The notes under the pieces were generated by a model. That model ran no database searches. It was not told the DNA's origin and was given only the letters and a program-made list of their open reading frames with translations. From Acididesulfobacillus acetoxydans (GTDB lineage Bacteria > Bacillota > Desulfitobacteriia > Desulfitobacteriales > Desulfitobacteriaceae), in NCBI RefSeq assembly GCF_900016645.1, contig NZ_CDGJ01000055.1: a stretch of 14,910 bases of DNA. One strand, 5' to 3'. A program made the position numbers and the translations under genes. Below are positions 1 through 7,409 of this stretch, in pieces (the stretch's first letter is position 1; the number at the start of each line of letters is the position of its first letter).

Positions 1-171
1 CGGAACAGTTGGTCGGCCAATACGAATATTCCAGTGAGAGAGAAAGGGCTCCATAAATCGCTCATCATCCAAGAGACGATCAACCGTCTTGAGTTCTGGG
101 CTTAGTTCCAGCACTTCCTTCGGCAAAATGGAGTCCCAAATTGTAAGCTGTTCGTTGCGAAGTCGTAACAT
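1..171 (-). CDS. DDE-type IS transposase, N-terminal part (runs off window)
   Basis: The minus strand reads open from an ATG at 171 to the window edge (57 codons) and begins MLRLRNEQLTIWDSILPKEV. It continues with a LLDDERF motif and IGRPTVP at the edge. This opening, with the GRP(T/V)P motif near residue 53, is typical of Firmicute IS1182/ISNCY-like DDE transposases, which cut and join the ends of their own element. A run of six G lies about six bases before the ATG and could serve as ribosome binding site. The catalytic DDE residues are outside the window, so activity cannot be judged. The element seems to have landed in the URO-D gene at 354-530, which it truncates. The family is fairly sure; the exact IS group is not. 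Confidence 0.72.
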   Translation of the reverse strand, partial: MLRLRNEQLTIWDSILPKEVLELSPELKTVDRLLDDERFMEPFLSHWNIRIGRPTVP

Positions 172-355
172 TTTTTGCCCCCCAAAAAAGGATTTTCATG
201 TCCCTTTGGAGAACCACAGGAACGAGGAATTCTCTAAAGGGTGGTTGTGGAGTTTCGTTGTTTGGTCACTTCTAAATTTCCACAAAATCCTAGTGAATTC
301 CTTTTTGTTTCGAGGGATTTTTGCACAGAGTTTGCTTAGTTTTTCAGGGCAATCT
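172..355 (-). mobile_element. Probable upstream end of the IS element
   Basis: This non-coding stretch lies between the transposase start and the point where the URO-D reading frame breaks (about 355). It has no gene of its own. The frame that encodes the URO-D fragment loses family resemblance exactly where this sequence begins, so I infer that the IS terminus is near 353-357. The other end and a target-site duplication cannot be seen, so the boundary is approximate. Confidence 0.45.
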
Positions 356-530
356 AATTAACCATCGAACTGAAATCTGAAAAATAGTCGTCGGGAGTAT
401 CCCTCTGAACCCAGTAATTGACGTCGCAAATTATAACTGGCGGTTCTTTGACCTCTTTGTGATAATAAGCGTTTAGGACCCTTTCATAAGCCTGTTCAAA
501 CCGGGTTTTATTCTTAATAAACCTCTCCAA
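354..530 (-). pseudogene. URO-D/MtaA-family gene, truncated N-terminal fragment
   Basis: The minus strand from a TTG at 530 encodes 58 residues that contain FEQAYERVLNAYYHKEVKEP followed by PVIICDVNYW and DDYFSDFSSMVN, and then stops at TAG 354-356. This is the N-terminal segment of a long URO-D-like family, relatives of methyltransferases such as MtaA that move methyl groups to or from corrinoid proteins. Family members are 350-400 residues, so about 85% is missing. An AGAGG ribosome binding site sits eight bases before the TTG. The break coincides with the start of the IS-derived region, so insertion is the likely cause. It is a paralog of the intact gene at 728-1759, not a piece of it. Confidence 0.68.
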
Positions 531-659
531 ACAAAAACACCTCTGCTCTCTGGGGGGGGGAATTTAAATCTAGTCCAAATCTAAATCAAGTACTTCTCAT
601 ATCATTCACAAGAATCTTCATTAATTGTATTAAGTTTTCAATTATATATTTTTCAACTG

Positions 660-678
660 GTTTGACCGTTCTATAAGG
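660..678 (-). promoter_or_regulatory. Conserved upstream motif of the truncated URO-D gene
   Basis: On the plus strand this reads GTTTGACCGTTCTATAAGG. The site at 2042-2060, upstream of the second URO-D gene, reads GTTTGACCATTCTGTCAAG (15 of 19 identical). It lies 130 bases before the TTG start at 530. A TATAAT-like box lies a little downstream on the minus strand, without a good -35. A shared binding site for one regulator is possible; two occurrences cannot prove it. Confidence 0.35.
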
Positions 679-727
679 GGCTGCGGATAAAAGATTTAGT
701 AACACCTTCCTCCCAAACTATTTGTGC

Positions 728-1759
728 CTAAAATGTATCCGCTGCCGCATAGAAGGCAAATATATTTTCATTGGAAGTATCTGATTGTATGTGATGAGCC
801 GGGGACAAAATGTACCCTCCGCCTTTTCCACATCCTTCAATGAGCCTCTTTACATCGGTTCTGACTAGCTCGGGCGTTCCGAAAGGCATGGTGTGCTGCA
901 CATCCAAACCGCCAAATAAGCATATATCCTTTCCGTATTTTCTCTTAATTTCAAATGGATTCATGGAAGCTGGTTGAATAGGATTCAGAACATCGAGCCC
1001 AATTTCAATCATTTCCGGAATAATCGCTTCACAGTTGCCGCAGCTGTGATAGGCTATTTTTGTATTGGGATTAGTCTTCTTACACTCCTCAAAAATCTTT
1101 GCATACCTTGGTTTAAGGTACTCCCTCCACATAGGCGGCGAGATCATCATATTAGTCTGCGTCGCAACATCGTCTCCGAACCACACCATGTCGACGCCGA
1201 GTTGTATATATTTTTTTGCTGCTTTTAACGGAAACTGCATGACCTTGTCCATCAAGGCATGGGCATAATCCTTGTTAAGAGCCATGTCCATCATGAACTG
1301 ATCAAGCCCTCGTAAATACCATGAGGCTTCGAAGATACTTATCTGGCAGGAACCAATGATCCATTTTTCCTTCCCGTACCGTTTAATAATCTTCCTGCAG
1401 TCATCGTATTGGCTTTCTTCAAGCGGATCCGGTATCTGAAAGGAATCAAGCTGACTTTCGTCACCTGCAAGCGGGTGGTCTATGATTTCCGTATAATGGC
1501 CGGTATAGTTGGTGACGTTTCTCCACCGAATGCCCCATTTGCAGGTATATTCGGGATCGTTTGAGCCGTAAAAGCTCATTTCCAGGCCAACTGCAGTTTT
1601 AACGCAGTCATTGCCCATGGCCACCCCAACATCATACTCACCTTCACCTTTTACCGCCCTTAATCTTTTAACAACCTCAGGCACATATGTCGCAGTAAAT
1701 GGAACCCTATCCGGTTCTTCATGGCTTAGAGCCATCTGCACTCTTTCTTTTGATCGCAA
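728..1759 (-). CDS. URO-D/MtaA-family protein (putative corrinoid methyltransferase)
   Basis: This encodes a TIM-barrel protein of the uroporphyrinogen decarboxylase-like family, here closer to the methyltransferase branch (MtaA/CmuA-like) than to haem-pathway HemE. Visible marks are SKERVQMALSHEEPDRVPF at the start, VWFGDD near residues 192-197, the metal-ligand motif HSCGN near 238-242, and GGGYILSPAHHIQ near the end. The last motif has His where the zinc methyltransferases usually have Cys, so metal binding may differ. I prefer the TTG at 1759 (343 aa): AGAGGGG lies nine bases upstream and the family alignment begins there. The frame stays open to an ATG at 1906, but the extra 49 residues do not resemble the family. 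It stands alone, next to the broken paralog. The natural substrate is unknown; O-demethylation or another corrinoid-linked methyl transfer is inferred. Confidence 0.85.
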   Translation of the reverse strand: MRSKERVQMALSHEEPDRVPFTATYVPEVVKRLRAVKGEGEYDVGVAMGNDCVKTAVGLEMSFYGSNDPEYTCKWGIRWRNVTNYTGHYTEIIDHPLAGDESQLDSFQIPDPLEESQYDDCRKIIKRYGKEKWIIGSCQISIFEASWYLRGLDQFMMDMALNKDYAHALMDKVMQFPLKAAKKYIQLGVDMVWFGDDVATQTNMMISPPMWREYLKPRYAKIFEECKKTNPNTKIAYHSCGNCEAIIPEMIEIGLDVLNPIQPASMNPFEIKRKYGKDICLFGGLDVQHTMPFGTPELVRTDVKRLIEGCGKGGGYILSPAHHIQSDTSNENIFAFYAAADTF

Positions 1760-2001
1760 TATCCAACACCCCTCTTGCTCCATATTTTTATCATGAAATG
1801 CCGCCCGCTGGCCTGGCCTATAGCGGTTTTGCTCCATTGTTTCGGATCCACGGGAAGATCCCTTTTCATGCACATTTTGCCTCAAAGCACCTCTTCTGTG
1901 GAACATTCCTGGATCCCCACTGCCCCTTAATCCATGGCTTATTTCCGATAATCGGTGAGATCAAAAATACCGCCGACTTACGCTATCTAACCTCCAAAAA
2001 G

Positions 2002-2014
2002 TTGATTAAATCAA
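2002..2014. promoter_or_regulatory. 13-bp palindrome in the URO-D leader (possible operator)
   Basis: TTGATTAAATCAA is a perfect palindrome around a central A. It lies about 17-29 bases downstream of the -10 box at 2031-2036, a position where a repressor would block early transcription of the URO-D gene. No regulator gene is adjacent. Its operator role is inference. Confidence 0.35.
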
Positions 2015-2030
2015 TTAAGTTTATAAGCTT

Positions 2031-2059
2031 ATTATGGATTTGTTTGACCATTCTGTCAA
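2031..2059 (-). promoter_or_regulatory. Sigma-A-type promoter for the URO-D gene
   Basis: On the minus strand a perfect TTGACA (2059-2054) is followed by 17 bases and CATAAT (2036-2031). Transcription would start near 2024 and leave a leader of about 265 bases before the TTG at 1759. The -35 box is embedded in an inverted repeat, TTGAC-N6-GTCAA, and overlaps the motif shared with the truncated URO-D gene. The long leader has no riboswitch consensus that I recognise. Confidence 0.6.
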
Positions 2060-2127
2060 GACTTTTTTTGCGCGAGTCCTATCACTTCGCATGGCACAAA
2101 TACCGCTGCGGCACGGCAACCTGCTCC

Positions 2128-2369
2128 CTACCCAAAAGCCAACCTCCACCCTGGCATGACCCTATTAACTCCGCCCTTGGAAGCATCATATGCGGCTAAC
2201 CCTACAGACGAAGGATTTACACTGCCTATTGATGCGCAATATCGATAATTTTTCGCCCACTGCCCTGCTTGATCATTTGCTCGGCGGCCTGTTGGCAAGA
2301 GAACACCAATGCCTGCTTCTTTTTTTCAATCGTCGTAATATCCAAAATCCACCATGAGATTCTGCTCAT
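2128..2369 (-). pseudogene. Short-chain dehydrogenase (SDR) relic, central part
   Basis: Two minus-strand frames together give an SDR core. The first, about 2232-2369, reads VFSCQQAAEQMIKQGSGRKI then IDIA and stops. A two-base shift later, SIGSVNPSSVGLAAYDASKG GV follows (about 2235-2165), containing the catalytic YxxxK as YDASK. The frame then degenerates and stops at 2128. SDR enzymes are ~250-residue Rossmann oxidoreductases; the N-terminal glycine-rich nucleotide-binding motif and the C-terminus are absent. The extra GC inside GATATTGCGCATC explains the frameshift. Another SDR fragment, holding only the C-terminus, lies at 13714-13858 on the same strand. Confidence 0.6.
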
Positions 2370-2416
2370 GGCCCATACATACTCTAAATGGCGCTGTGCT
2401 CCCACTAGTCTAGGAG

Positions 2417-2446
2417 AGAAAAGGACCGGCCAAAGCCGATCCCTTT
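2417..2446 (-). terminator. Rho-independent terminator of the 84-aa gene
   Basis: The minus strand reads GGATCGGC-TTTG-GCCGGTCC (one G-U pair) followed by TTTTCTCTCC, about 20 bases after the stop codon at 2465. The A-rich 5' side and T-rich 3' side fit an intrinsic terminator. Confidence 0.7.
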
Positions 2447-2464
2447 CCCTTCTCCGCCCATTCT

Positions 2465-2719
2465 TTATTGGCTGACAAATGTGATACCGCGCAGAGGAAT
2501 CCGCACAACCGATCGAATTCCGTCGATGCCGCCGCCACTATTCGAATGGAGCAAAGCATTGGTCAACAAGGCTACCCCGTCCTGGATTCCGCCGAAAGCT
2601 CCCGTCCAGTAACCGGCGTCCATCCCGACAATGAGTGGCGTGCCGATAGGATAGAGGTCAAACAGAGCCGTCACAAACGGAATGCCAGGAAAGAAACCTG
2701 AAGGAGGAAATACCGGCAT
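2465..2719 (-). CDS. Hypothetical 84-aa Gly/Pro-rich protein
   Basis: I do not recognise this family. The product starts MPVFPPSGFFPGIPFVTALF, contains a hydrophobic segment around YPIGTPLIVG and then GYWTGAFGGIQDGV, and ends RIPLRGITFVSQ. It is rich in Gly, Pro and Phe and has no Cys or zinc motif. The ATG at 2719 is preceded by AAGGGTG at about seven bases; a TTG two codons earlier is also possible. A clear terminator follows at 2417-2446, which supports a genuine single-gene unit. Two hydrophobic stretches could associate with a membrane, or it could be a small spore or surface protein; both are guesses. Confidence 0.6.
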   Translation of the reverse strand: MPVFPPSGFFPGIPFVTALFDLYPIGTPLIVGMDAGYWTGAFGGIQDGVALLTNALLHSNSGGGIDGIRSVVRIPLRGITFVSQ

Positions 2720-2927
2720 TTGCAAACACCCTTTCTTATTTCTTATTTCTTATTTGACCGTGAGGTCCAGAAGATAAGAAAACGGGTCGGATTTCTCGCG
2801 ACTTCAGAGTTTTACGGAGTTTGCCTGTCTTCCCATTGTCAGCGTATGCGGCTTGTCAGAGAAACGTTCTTCCTCCGCGTCGTACTTCTTTCACAGGTGA
2901 ACCGGTCATTTTCTGCCGGAATTTAAC

Positions 2928-3791
2928 CTATCTCTGAAACTTTTTCAAACGTTTTTGCATCACGGCAACTTCGATAATGGAAGCTAAATTGCGGCCCGGT
3001 CGAACCGGGATAATGATTTCCTCCAGGGGAATCCCGAGGATTTCCCTGGTTTTCATTTCAGCACCCAGCCGGTCATAGGCTTTGCCTTCTTCCCACTCCT
3101 CTAAATGAACCACAAGATGGATGTCCTTCTCGTCACGCACCACGGCGGCCCCAAACAGCTTAGTGACATCCATGATACCGAGGCCCCGGATTTCCAACAG
3201 GTTCTTGATCCTTTCAGGGGCCCGACCGCGCAGACTCTCTTCGTCGACGCGGCGCACTTCCACGGCGTCATCCGCGATCATTAGATGCCCATTCTTGAGC
3301 AGCTCCAAAGCCACTTCACTTTTGCCGATACCGCTCTCCCCTGTGATCATCACCCCGACCCCGAAGACATCCACCAGTCCACCGTGTACAATCGTGCAGG
3401 GAGCTAAATGATTGGTCAAATAGCGAATCAGGACATAAAAGAGACGGGTGGTCGACTTATTGGTCGTCATTAAGGGGATTTCCCGCTCGTCGGCGAGAAC
3501 CCTAAGTTCCTCAATGACCGGAAGGCCGCGCGTCACAATAAGCCCCGGCACCTCTGGTACCAGCACCTTCTCCAGATGATTCATCCGCACCGTCGGTCCA
3601 AGCTGTTCAATCAGACCCATTTCCGTACGCCCGTAGACCTGAAGCCGGGAGGGAGTAAGATAAGTCAGAAAACCCGCCAGTTCCGCACTGGGCCGTTTTA
3701 AGGTCGGATCCGTAATCTCCTTGCCGAGACCCTTAAAACCTGCAACAACATCAAAGGCGAATTCATCGACCAATCGTTGTACTGTCAGCAT
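2928..3791 (-). CDS. hprK: HPr kinase/phosphorylase
   Basis: HprK phosphorylates HPr (or Crh) on Ser46 with ATP or pyrophosphate and reverses the reaction, setting carbon catabolite repression in Firmicutes. From the ATG at 3791 the protein has 287 residues. It shows the N-terminal domain opening MLTVQRLVDEF, the catalytic-region IVHGGLVDVFGVGV, Walker A GESGIGKS at about 151-158, ADDAVEVRR, the family signature LLEIRGLGIMDV at about 198-209, and the C-terminal IPVRPGRNLASIIEVA. I chose the inner ATG because the family alignment begins there and GGAAGGG lies upstream; an ATG at 3842 would add 17 residues. The usual length is about 300-310, so the end is slightly short. Often hprK is followed by lgt or other genes; here it stands alone, about 200 bases from the small gene downstream. 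Confidence 0.93.
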   Translation of the reverse strand: MLTVQRLVDEFAFDVVAGFKGLGKEITDPTLKRPSAELAGFLTYLTPSRLQVYGRTEMGLIEQLGPTVRMNHLEKVLVPEVPGLIVTRGLPVIEELRVLADEREIPLMTTNKSTTRLFYVLIRYLTNHLAPCTIVHGGLVDVFGVGVMITGESGIGKSEVALELLKNGHLMIADDAVEVRRVDEESLRGRAPERIKNLLEIRGLGIMDVTKLFGAAVVRDEKDIHLVVHLEEWEEGKAYDRLGAEMKTREILGIPLEEIIIPVRPGRNLASIIEVAVMQKRLKKFQR

Positions 3792-4036
3792 ACCCAATCG
3801 ACCCTTCCCGCCAATATAAGTTGATTCCCTGGCTTCATTCATTTTCGCCAGCTATTTCGTCCTGCCAATCTTAGCATATTTAAGTCGGATCCTCCACGGG
3901 TATCCGGTTTAATGGCTCCATATCGCCGGCCATACCTTAAACCGGTGTTCTAACAAAGCAAATGAACTCCTGTTGGCTGGAAAACCGTTTTTTTGGGATT
4001 TCTCACCTTTTACTGTTTATCCTGAAACTGTGACGG

Positions 4037-5344
4037 TCAAGCTCCTCCATGCAGAGCAAGGCGGAGATAAAGTTCTGCCGAGAAAAGGGCCACCCCCATA
4101 GCGCTGATGGCAAAATCCCACGCGTTGAACCTCAGGGTTTGGCTCTGAGTGACCTTGCGCGTAAAGCCAAACCCCCGATTCAGCATCGCCATGGCCAGGG
4201 AATTGGCCAGAACAATCGAATAGATGAGCAGAGGCACCATGAGCGGAATATATGCCTTAAAAGGCCAGACAAGCCCTTTGCCTTCAAACTTGGCCCCACG
4301 CGCCTTCTGGGCATCCAAGATCTGCCGGCGTTTCTGATCCAGAGCAGGAATGAAGCGCAGGGCAGTCGTCAAAGTGAAAGCAGCCACAGGGGGCACACGC
4401 CACTTATGCAAAAGGCGAACAAACTCCTCAACCGGAGTTGTCGTCGTCAGAAACACGGTGGCAAAAACCATCATGAAAATTCGCCACAGGAAGTTCAAAC
4501 CGGACTCAATTCCGCCTTTGGTCAAGGCTAGGGTATGACTAGGCAGGACATAGAAGATTACGTCACTGTTCGCCCCTGCGAGACTCGATCCGCAGCGCAG
4601 CGCATCGACCAAAACAATGAGCAGAAAAACCGGCAACAGGGGAAGAAGTGCTCTGATTATCCGTTGCGGTCGCGCCCCTGCCGCCAGTGCCAACCCTCCG
4701 ATCAGCGCGGTTAAAGTCAGATTGTAGATGAGGCCCTTGAACAGATAGGCTGAGACAGCCGCGATGAGAAAGAGAAGCATTTTTGTCCGCACGTCCAGCC
4801 CCTGCCAAAACCTCCCTCTGTGCTTCTCCTGCGTGTACTCACTCTCCTCGCGGCTATGCTCCTCACAGCTATTCTCCTCAGACTCATTCTCTGCGTACCG
4901 CATTTCATCCGGCAAAGCCAAGTCCTGAATCCGGCAATCCCGCCAGATCCGCCCTTTTCTCAGCACAATCACACGACTGGCATAGGTCTGCACCAACTCC
5001 AGATCATGGGAGATCATAATAATGGTCGTACCGCTTTGATTGAGCTGCTGAACAAGAGCCATCAGCTTTTGTATTCCGAGCCGGTCCAGGCCGGCCGTCG
5101 GCTCATCAATCACCAGAATTTCCGGCCGCAGCGCTATGATTGAGGCCACGGCCAACATCTGGCGTTGACCTCGGCTCAACACATAGGGATGCTTGTCACG
5201 GGCACCGCTCAAACCGGTGACGCCCAGCGCCTCTTCTACCCGTTCGGCCGCTTCGCTGCTCTTCAGCCCCAGGTTCTGCAAGCCAAAGGCATTCTCTTTT
5301 TCGACGGATCATGGCGCCTCCACCTCTCCCGGAACTTCATCCAT
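4037..5344 (-). pseudogene. ECF transporter ATPase-EcfT fusion, N-terminal half of ATPase deleted
   Basis: The open part (5281-4037, 414 codons) begins inside an ABC ATPase: signature LSRGQR at 35-40, Walker B ILVIDEPTAGLD from 55, H-loop MISHD ending near 93. An acidic linker (ENESEENSCEEHSREE) at about 130-150 leads into an EcfT membrane protein with several hydrophobic helices and the coupling motifs QKARGAKFEGKG (about 325-336) and LNRGFG (367-372). Upstream in the same frame an ATG at 5344 with GAGG before it gives MDEVPGEVEAP and then TGA at 5309-5311. The next codons, SVEKENAFGLQNLGL, are mid-ATPase sequence. Walker A and the Q-loop are missing, so an internal deletion joined the gene's first codons to its middle. 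It sits 48 bases after cblS and probably powered alpha-ribazole uptake. The EcfT half could still work with another ATPase if translated; no substrate-binding S component is in the window. Confidence 0.8.
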
Positions 5345-5392
5345 TTTCCTCAGATTCGCTTCCTGTCTTAGACTTTATGCGGAATCTGACTG

Positions 5393-6190
5393 CTAACTAA
5401 CCGATCCCAGACGCACGATGGGGACAGAACAGCACAACTGCCGCCGAACTTGCAAAAGAACATCCGATGCTGCAGTTTTTTCTACAGTAACCACAGCACA
5501 GGTAGCCGGTCCTCCCGACTTCTCCAAGTCTGGCTTCTCTCCGGAGAAAGCATCCTCTGCCCGCTCCTCTCTCTTTTCCACTGGGTTCACATCGCAGAAT
5601 TCCAACCCCAATCCTTCCGTAAGTGTCCGGATCTCGCCCAGAATCCCCTTGGACCCCACCGGGACAATGTCATGGACAGCGGGTGTGCCCCGTAAAGCCC
5701 GGATCAGCGGAGTTTGTACAATCTCGGGGTCTTCCGGACAGCTGACTTCAGAGCCCACCTTGGGCAACCCCAACAAATATACAGCGTCACCCGGCTTCGT
5801 CATCCCAATCTGCAGCTTACCGGCCTCAATCAGTCCCACCACCGTGATCCCCAAGCCGGTCTCCCGGGTAATCATGTTTTTTTCGCAGCTGATAGCGAGA
5901 GGCAATGTCTCCTCGCTTACCTGCCGAAGTTCGGCACGGATCCCCCGGAGGATTTCCTCTCCGGTAGGATCGGGCTCATTGCAAATAGCCGCTGTCACGA
6001 TCCGCGGTTCGGCCCCGGTGGCCAGCACCTCCAGAAGTGCAACCCGCGTGGTAAACCGACCGGTAATGTACGCGGGTATCCGGACTCGGTCCATTTCTTT
6101 CTCCCCAATCGCGCCACTGGAATCGCAGGTAGCCACCAGGCAAAACCCTTGCGCCGTAGTGACTTGCACATCGCGTCCCTGATAACCCAT
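5393..6190 (-). CDS. cblS: Alpha-ribazole kinase (PurM/AIR-synthase-like)
   Basis: A 265-aa member of the AIR-synthase-related (PurM-like) ATP-binding group. It opens GRDVQVTTAQGFCLVATCDS SGAIGEKE, then ITGRFTTRVALLEVLATGAE, GEEILRGIRAEL, MITRETGLGITVVGL and TKPGDAVYLLGLPKVGSEV. This layout matches CblS, which phosphorylates alpha-ribazole so that it can become the lower ligand of B12 without CobT. It acts in the cytoplasm. The ATG at 6190 has GGGAGGTG four bases upstream. A cobalamin riboswitch lies ahead and an ECF transporter gene follows, which is the cblS-transporter context described in Listeria and Geobacillus. The residues 205-230 (KREERAEDAFSGEKPDLEK) form a charged spacer before the C-terminal strand. 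The family assignment is good; the specific substrate rests on context. A selenophosphate-synthase-like or ThiL-like kinase is less likely. Confidence 0.8.
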   Translation of the reverse strand: MGYQGRDVQVTTAQGFCLVATCDSSGAIGEKEMDRVRIPAYITGRFTTRVALLEVLATGAEPRIVTAAICNEPDPTGEEILRGIRAELRQVSEETLPLAISCEKNMITRETGLGITVVGLIEAGKLQIGMTKPGDAVYLLGLPKVGSEVSCPEDPEIVQTPLIRALRGTPAVHDIVPVGSKGILGEIRTLTEGLGLEFCDVNPVEKREERAEDAFSGEKPDLEKSGGPATCAVVTVEKTAASDVLLQVRRQLCCSVPIVRLGSVS

Positions 6191-6258
6191 TTTTCACCTC
6201 CCAACCCCAATTTGGCCGAGACGGAAAACCATGGACCGCCTGGACATAAGAAAAAGTC

Positions 6259-6261
6259 CAT
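6259..6261 (-). promoter_or_regulatory. Leader-ORF start with a very strong ribosome binding site
   Basis: Between the riboswitch and cblS the minus strand reads AGAGGAGGGTGACTATG, a better initiation site than many genes here. The frame begins MDFFLCPGGPWFSVSAK and overlaps the first ~200 bases of cblS in another frame, ending near 5995. It resembles no family. It may be a leader ORF used for translational coupling or control of cblS, or the relic of a removed gene. Confidence 0.35.
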
Positions 6262-6333
6262 AGTCACCCTCCTCTTTGGTTCATAAACCGAAGTGGAAAA
6301 TTGACCATGAACTTTACCATTGCTCATGAACGT

Positions 6334-6490
6334 CCGGTCACAGGCAGGTCTCCTGGCTCGGCTTCATCGTTCTGACACACCTTCCCGGTTTTCCAGTGGC
6401 TGTGAGCATCAAAACTCTGCCTTACAGTGGCGGGTCCGTCCGGGGTTCACACCCGGTTCCCTATTCTCCCCCTCTGGGGCACCTGTTACC
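6334..6490 (-). promoter_or_regulatory. Cobalamin (B12) riboswitch
   Basis: On the minus strand all hallmark segments appear in order: ACAGGTGCC, GGGAACCGGGTGTGAACCCC, GGACGGACCCGCCACTGTAA, CAGCCACTGG, CCGGGAAGG, and GAAGCCGAGCCAGGAGACCT followed by GCC, the B12 box. This leader binds adenosylcobalamin or a related corrinoid and turns expression down. It lies 144 bases upstream of cblS. I see no clear T-tract terminator between them, so control is probably at translation initiation, though an anti-ribosome-binding-site helix was not proved. Confidence 0.96.
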
Positions 6491-6507
6491 TTTTCTGAAT
6501 TATTTTT

Positions 6508-6536
6508 ATTCTACACCGGTCCGCGAGAATGGTCAA
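6508..6536 (-). promoter_or_regulatory. Promoter of the riboswitch-cblS operon
   Basis: TTGACC (6536-6531) is followed by 17 bases and TAGAAT (6513-6508) on the minus strand. Transcription would start near 6501, about ten bases before the riboswitch core. The -10 box overlaps the stop codon of the zinc-ribbon ORF at 6511. Confidence 0.72.
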
Positions 6537-6897
6537 TATCAAGGGGGGCACTACAATTCTCGCAGACAAAACTCTCCTTTGACGGGATTAAATGCGTCAC
6601 GTGGCGGCCGCAACACTCACAAACCGGAGGTTCAAGCTCACCCATGACCGGGTTAAAGAGGACCGTATAAGGCAGCACCTTGTCCTTATGCTGCAGCTCG
6701 AGCCTGACCCGGAGGCAAGGGACATGATAGGCTACCACATGTTCGAGACGAATCTCGACCTCTACCCTAAAGCGTTCGTCCAGATCTCTTTCCCGCCGCT
6801 CGCGGTCCGCCAAAATGGCTGCCAACTGCTGTTCGAGGCGGGTTTTTACACAATTTTCACAGGCGTAACTTCGGGCGGTTCCCGCCCTACAGAAAAT
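6511..6897 (-). pseudogene. Zinc-ribbon protein, 5' part lost
   Basis: The minus strand is open from 6897 to TGA/TAG at 6511 and encodes SYACENCVKTRLEQQLAAIL, a charged helix (ADRERRERDLDERF), a beta-rich stretch, then a C-terminal ribbon with CECC and CENC pairs (about 35 residues apart from end to end: VCECCGRHV ... SFVCENC). No credible start codon lies upstream; the frame simply emerges from the right end of an IS200/IS605 remnant. The four Cys suggest one zinc site, and the early CENC may be part of another. It follows the helicase gene and probably once belonged to that operon. I do not recognise the family. The promoter of the cblS operon overlaps its 3' end. Confidence 0.5.
6873..6887. 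repeat. Perfect hairpin at the right end of the tnpB element
   Basis: GGGCGG-TTC-CCGCCC is a perfect six-pair stem with a three-base loop, 17-31 bases after the tnpB stop codon. IS200/IS605 elements carry such subterminal hairpins that the transposase recognises as single-stranded DNA, and the TnpB guide RNA is usually drawn from this same right-end region. Confidence 0.6.
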
Positions 6898-6903
6898 CTA
6901 TGT

Positions 6904-7398
6904 TTAGGCCATGGCACTCAGTCCACGCTCTAAGATGAGTTTAGCACTCACTAGATCCCGATCCATCTCTAATCCGCAAACGGGGCACTCATGGAGACGG
7001 ACACTGAGGTCTTTGGGGACATGCGCTCCACATAAGCAGGTTTGCGATGTGCCCTTGGGGTCAACTAGAACGTGTCGTTTCCCCTGGCGTAAACTTTTGT
7101 ACTCAATGTAGTCTCCGAATTTCCCCCATCCGGCATCTTGGATGCTCTTGGCGAGTTTGTGATTTCGGATCATGTTTTTTATCGTTAGATTCTCCATGAT
7201 AATAACGTCATGGTTCTTGACGATTTGAGCACTTGCCTTGTGGAGAAAGTCCCTGCGTTGGTTGGCGATTTTGGCGTGTACTTTGGCGACCTTCGCTTTG
7301 GCCTTCCCTCGGTTGTGTGAACCTTTCTTTTTGCGGGAAAGCTTGCGCTCCACATTCGCCAGTTTTTTCTCCGTCTTGCGGAAGTTGCACCCGCTCAC
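6904..7398 (-). pseudogene. tnpB: IS200/IS605-family TnpB, N-terminal half missing
   Basis: TnpB is an RNA-guided nuclease carried by IS200/IS605 elements. The 164 codons contain only the back half: KLSRKKKGSHNRGKAKAKVA, IANQRRDFLHKASAQIV, the RuvC-II glutamate in VIIMENLTIKNM, HKLAKSIQDAGWGKFGDYIEYK, a zinc finger CLCG...CPVCG, and the RuvC-III aspartate in MDRDLVSAKLILERGL. Full proteins have about 370-400 residues with the first RuvC aspartate in the missing part, so it cannot cut. The frame continues a few codons upstream (to about 7425) inside the end of the helicase gene and meets a stop, so the break point lies at the helicase 3' end. No tnpA is present. The start given (GTG, 7398) is formal only. 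Confidence 0.85.
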
Positions 7399-7409
7399 CA
7401 GCCGCTTAC

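Noticed and set aside
1760..2024. Cobalamin or SAM riboswitch in the URO-D leader
   Set aside because: The B12 box and GCCACTG segments present at 6334-6490 are absent here, and no SAM-box pattern is seen.
1699..2199. 166-codon plus-strand ORF across the URO-D leader
   Set aside because: No family resemblance, no ribosome binding site, and it overlaps the URO-D gene, its promoter and the SDR relic.
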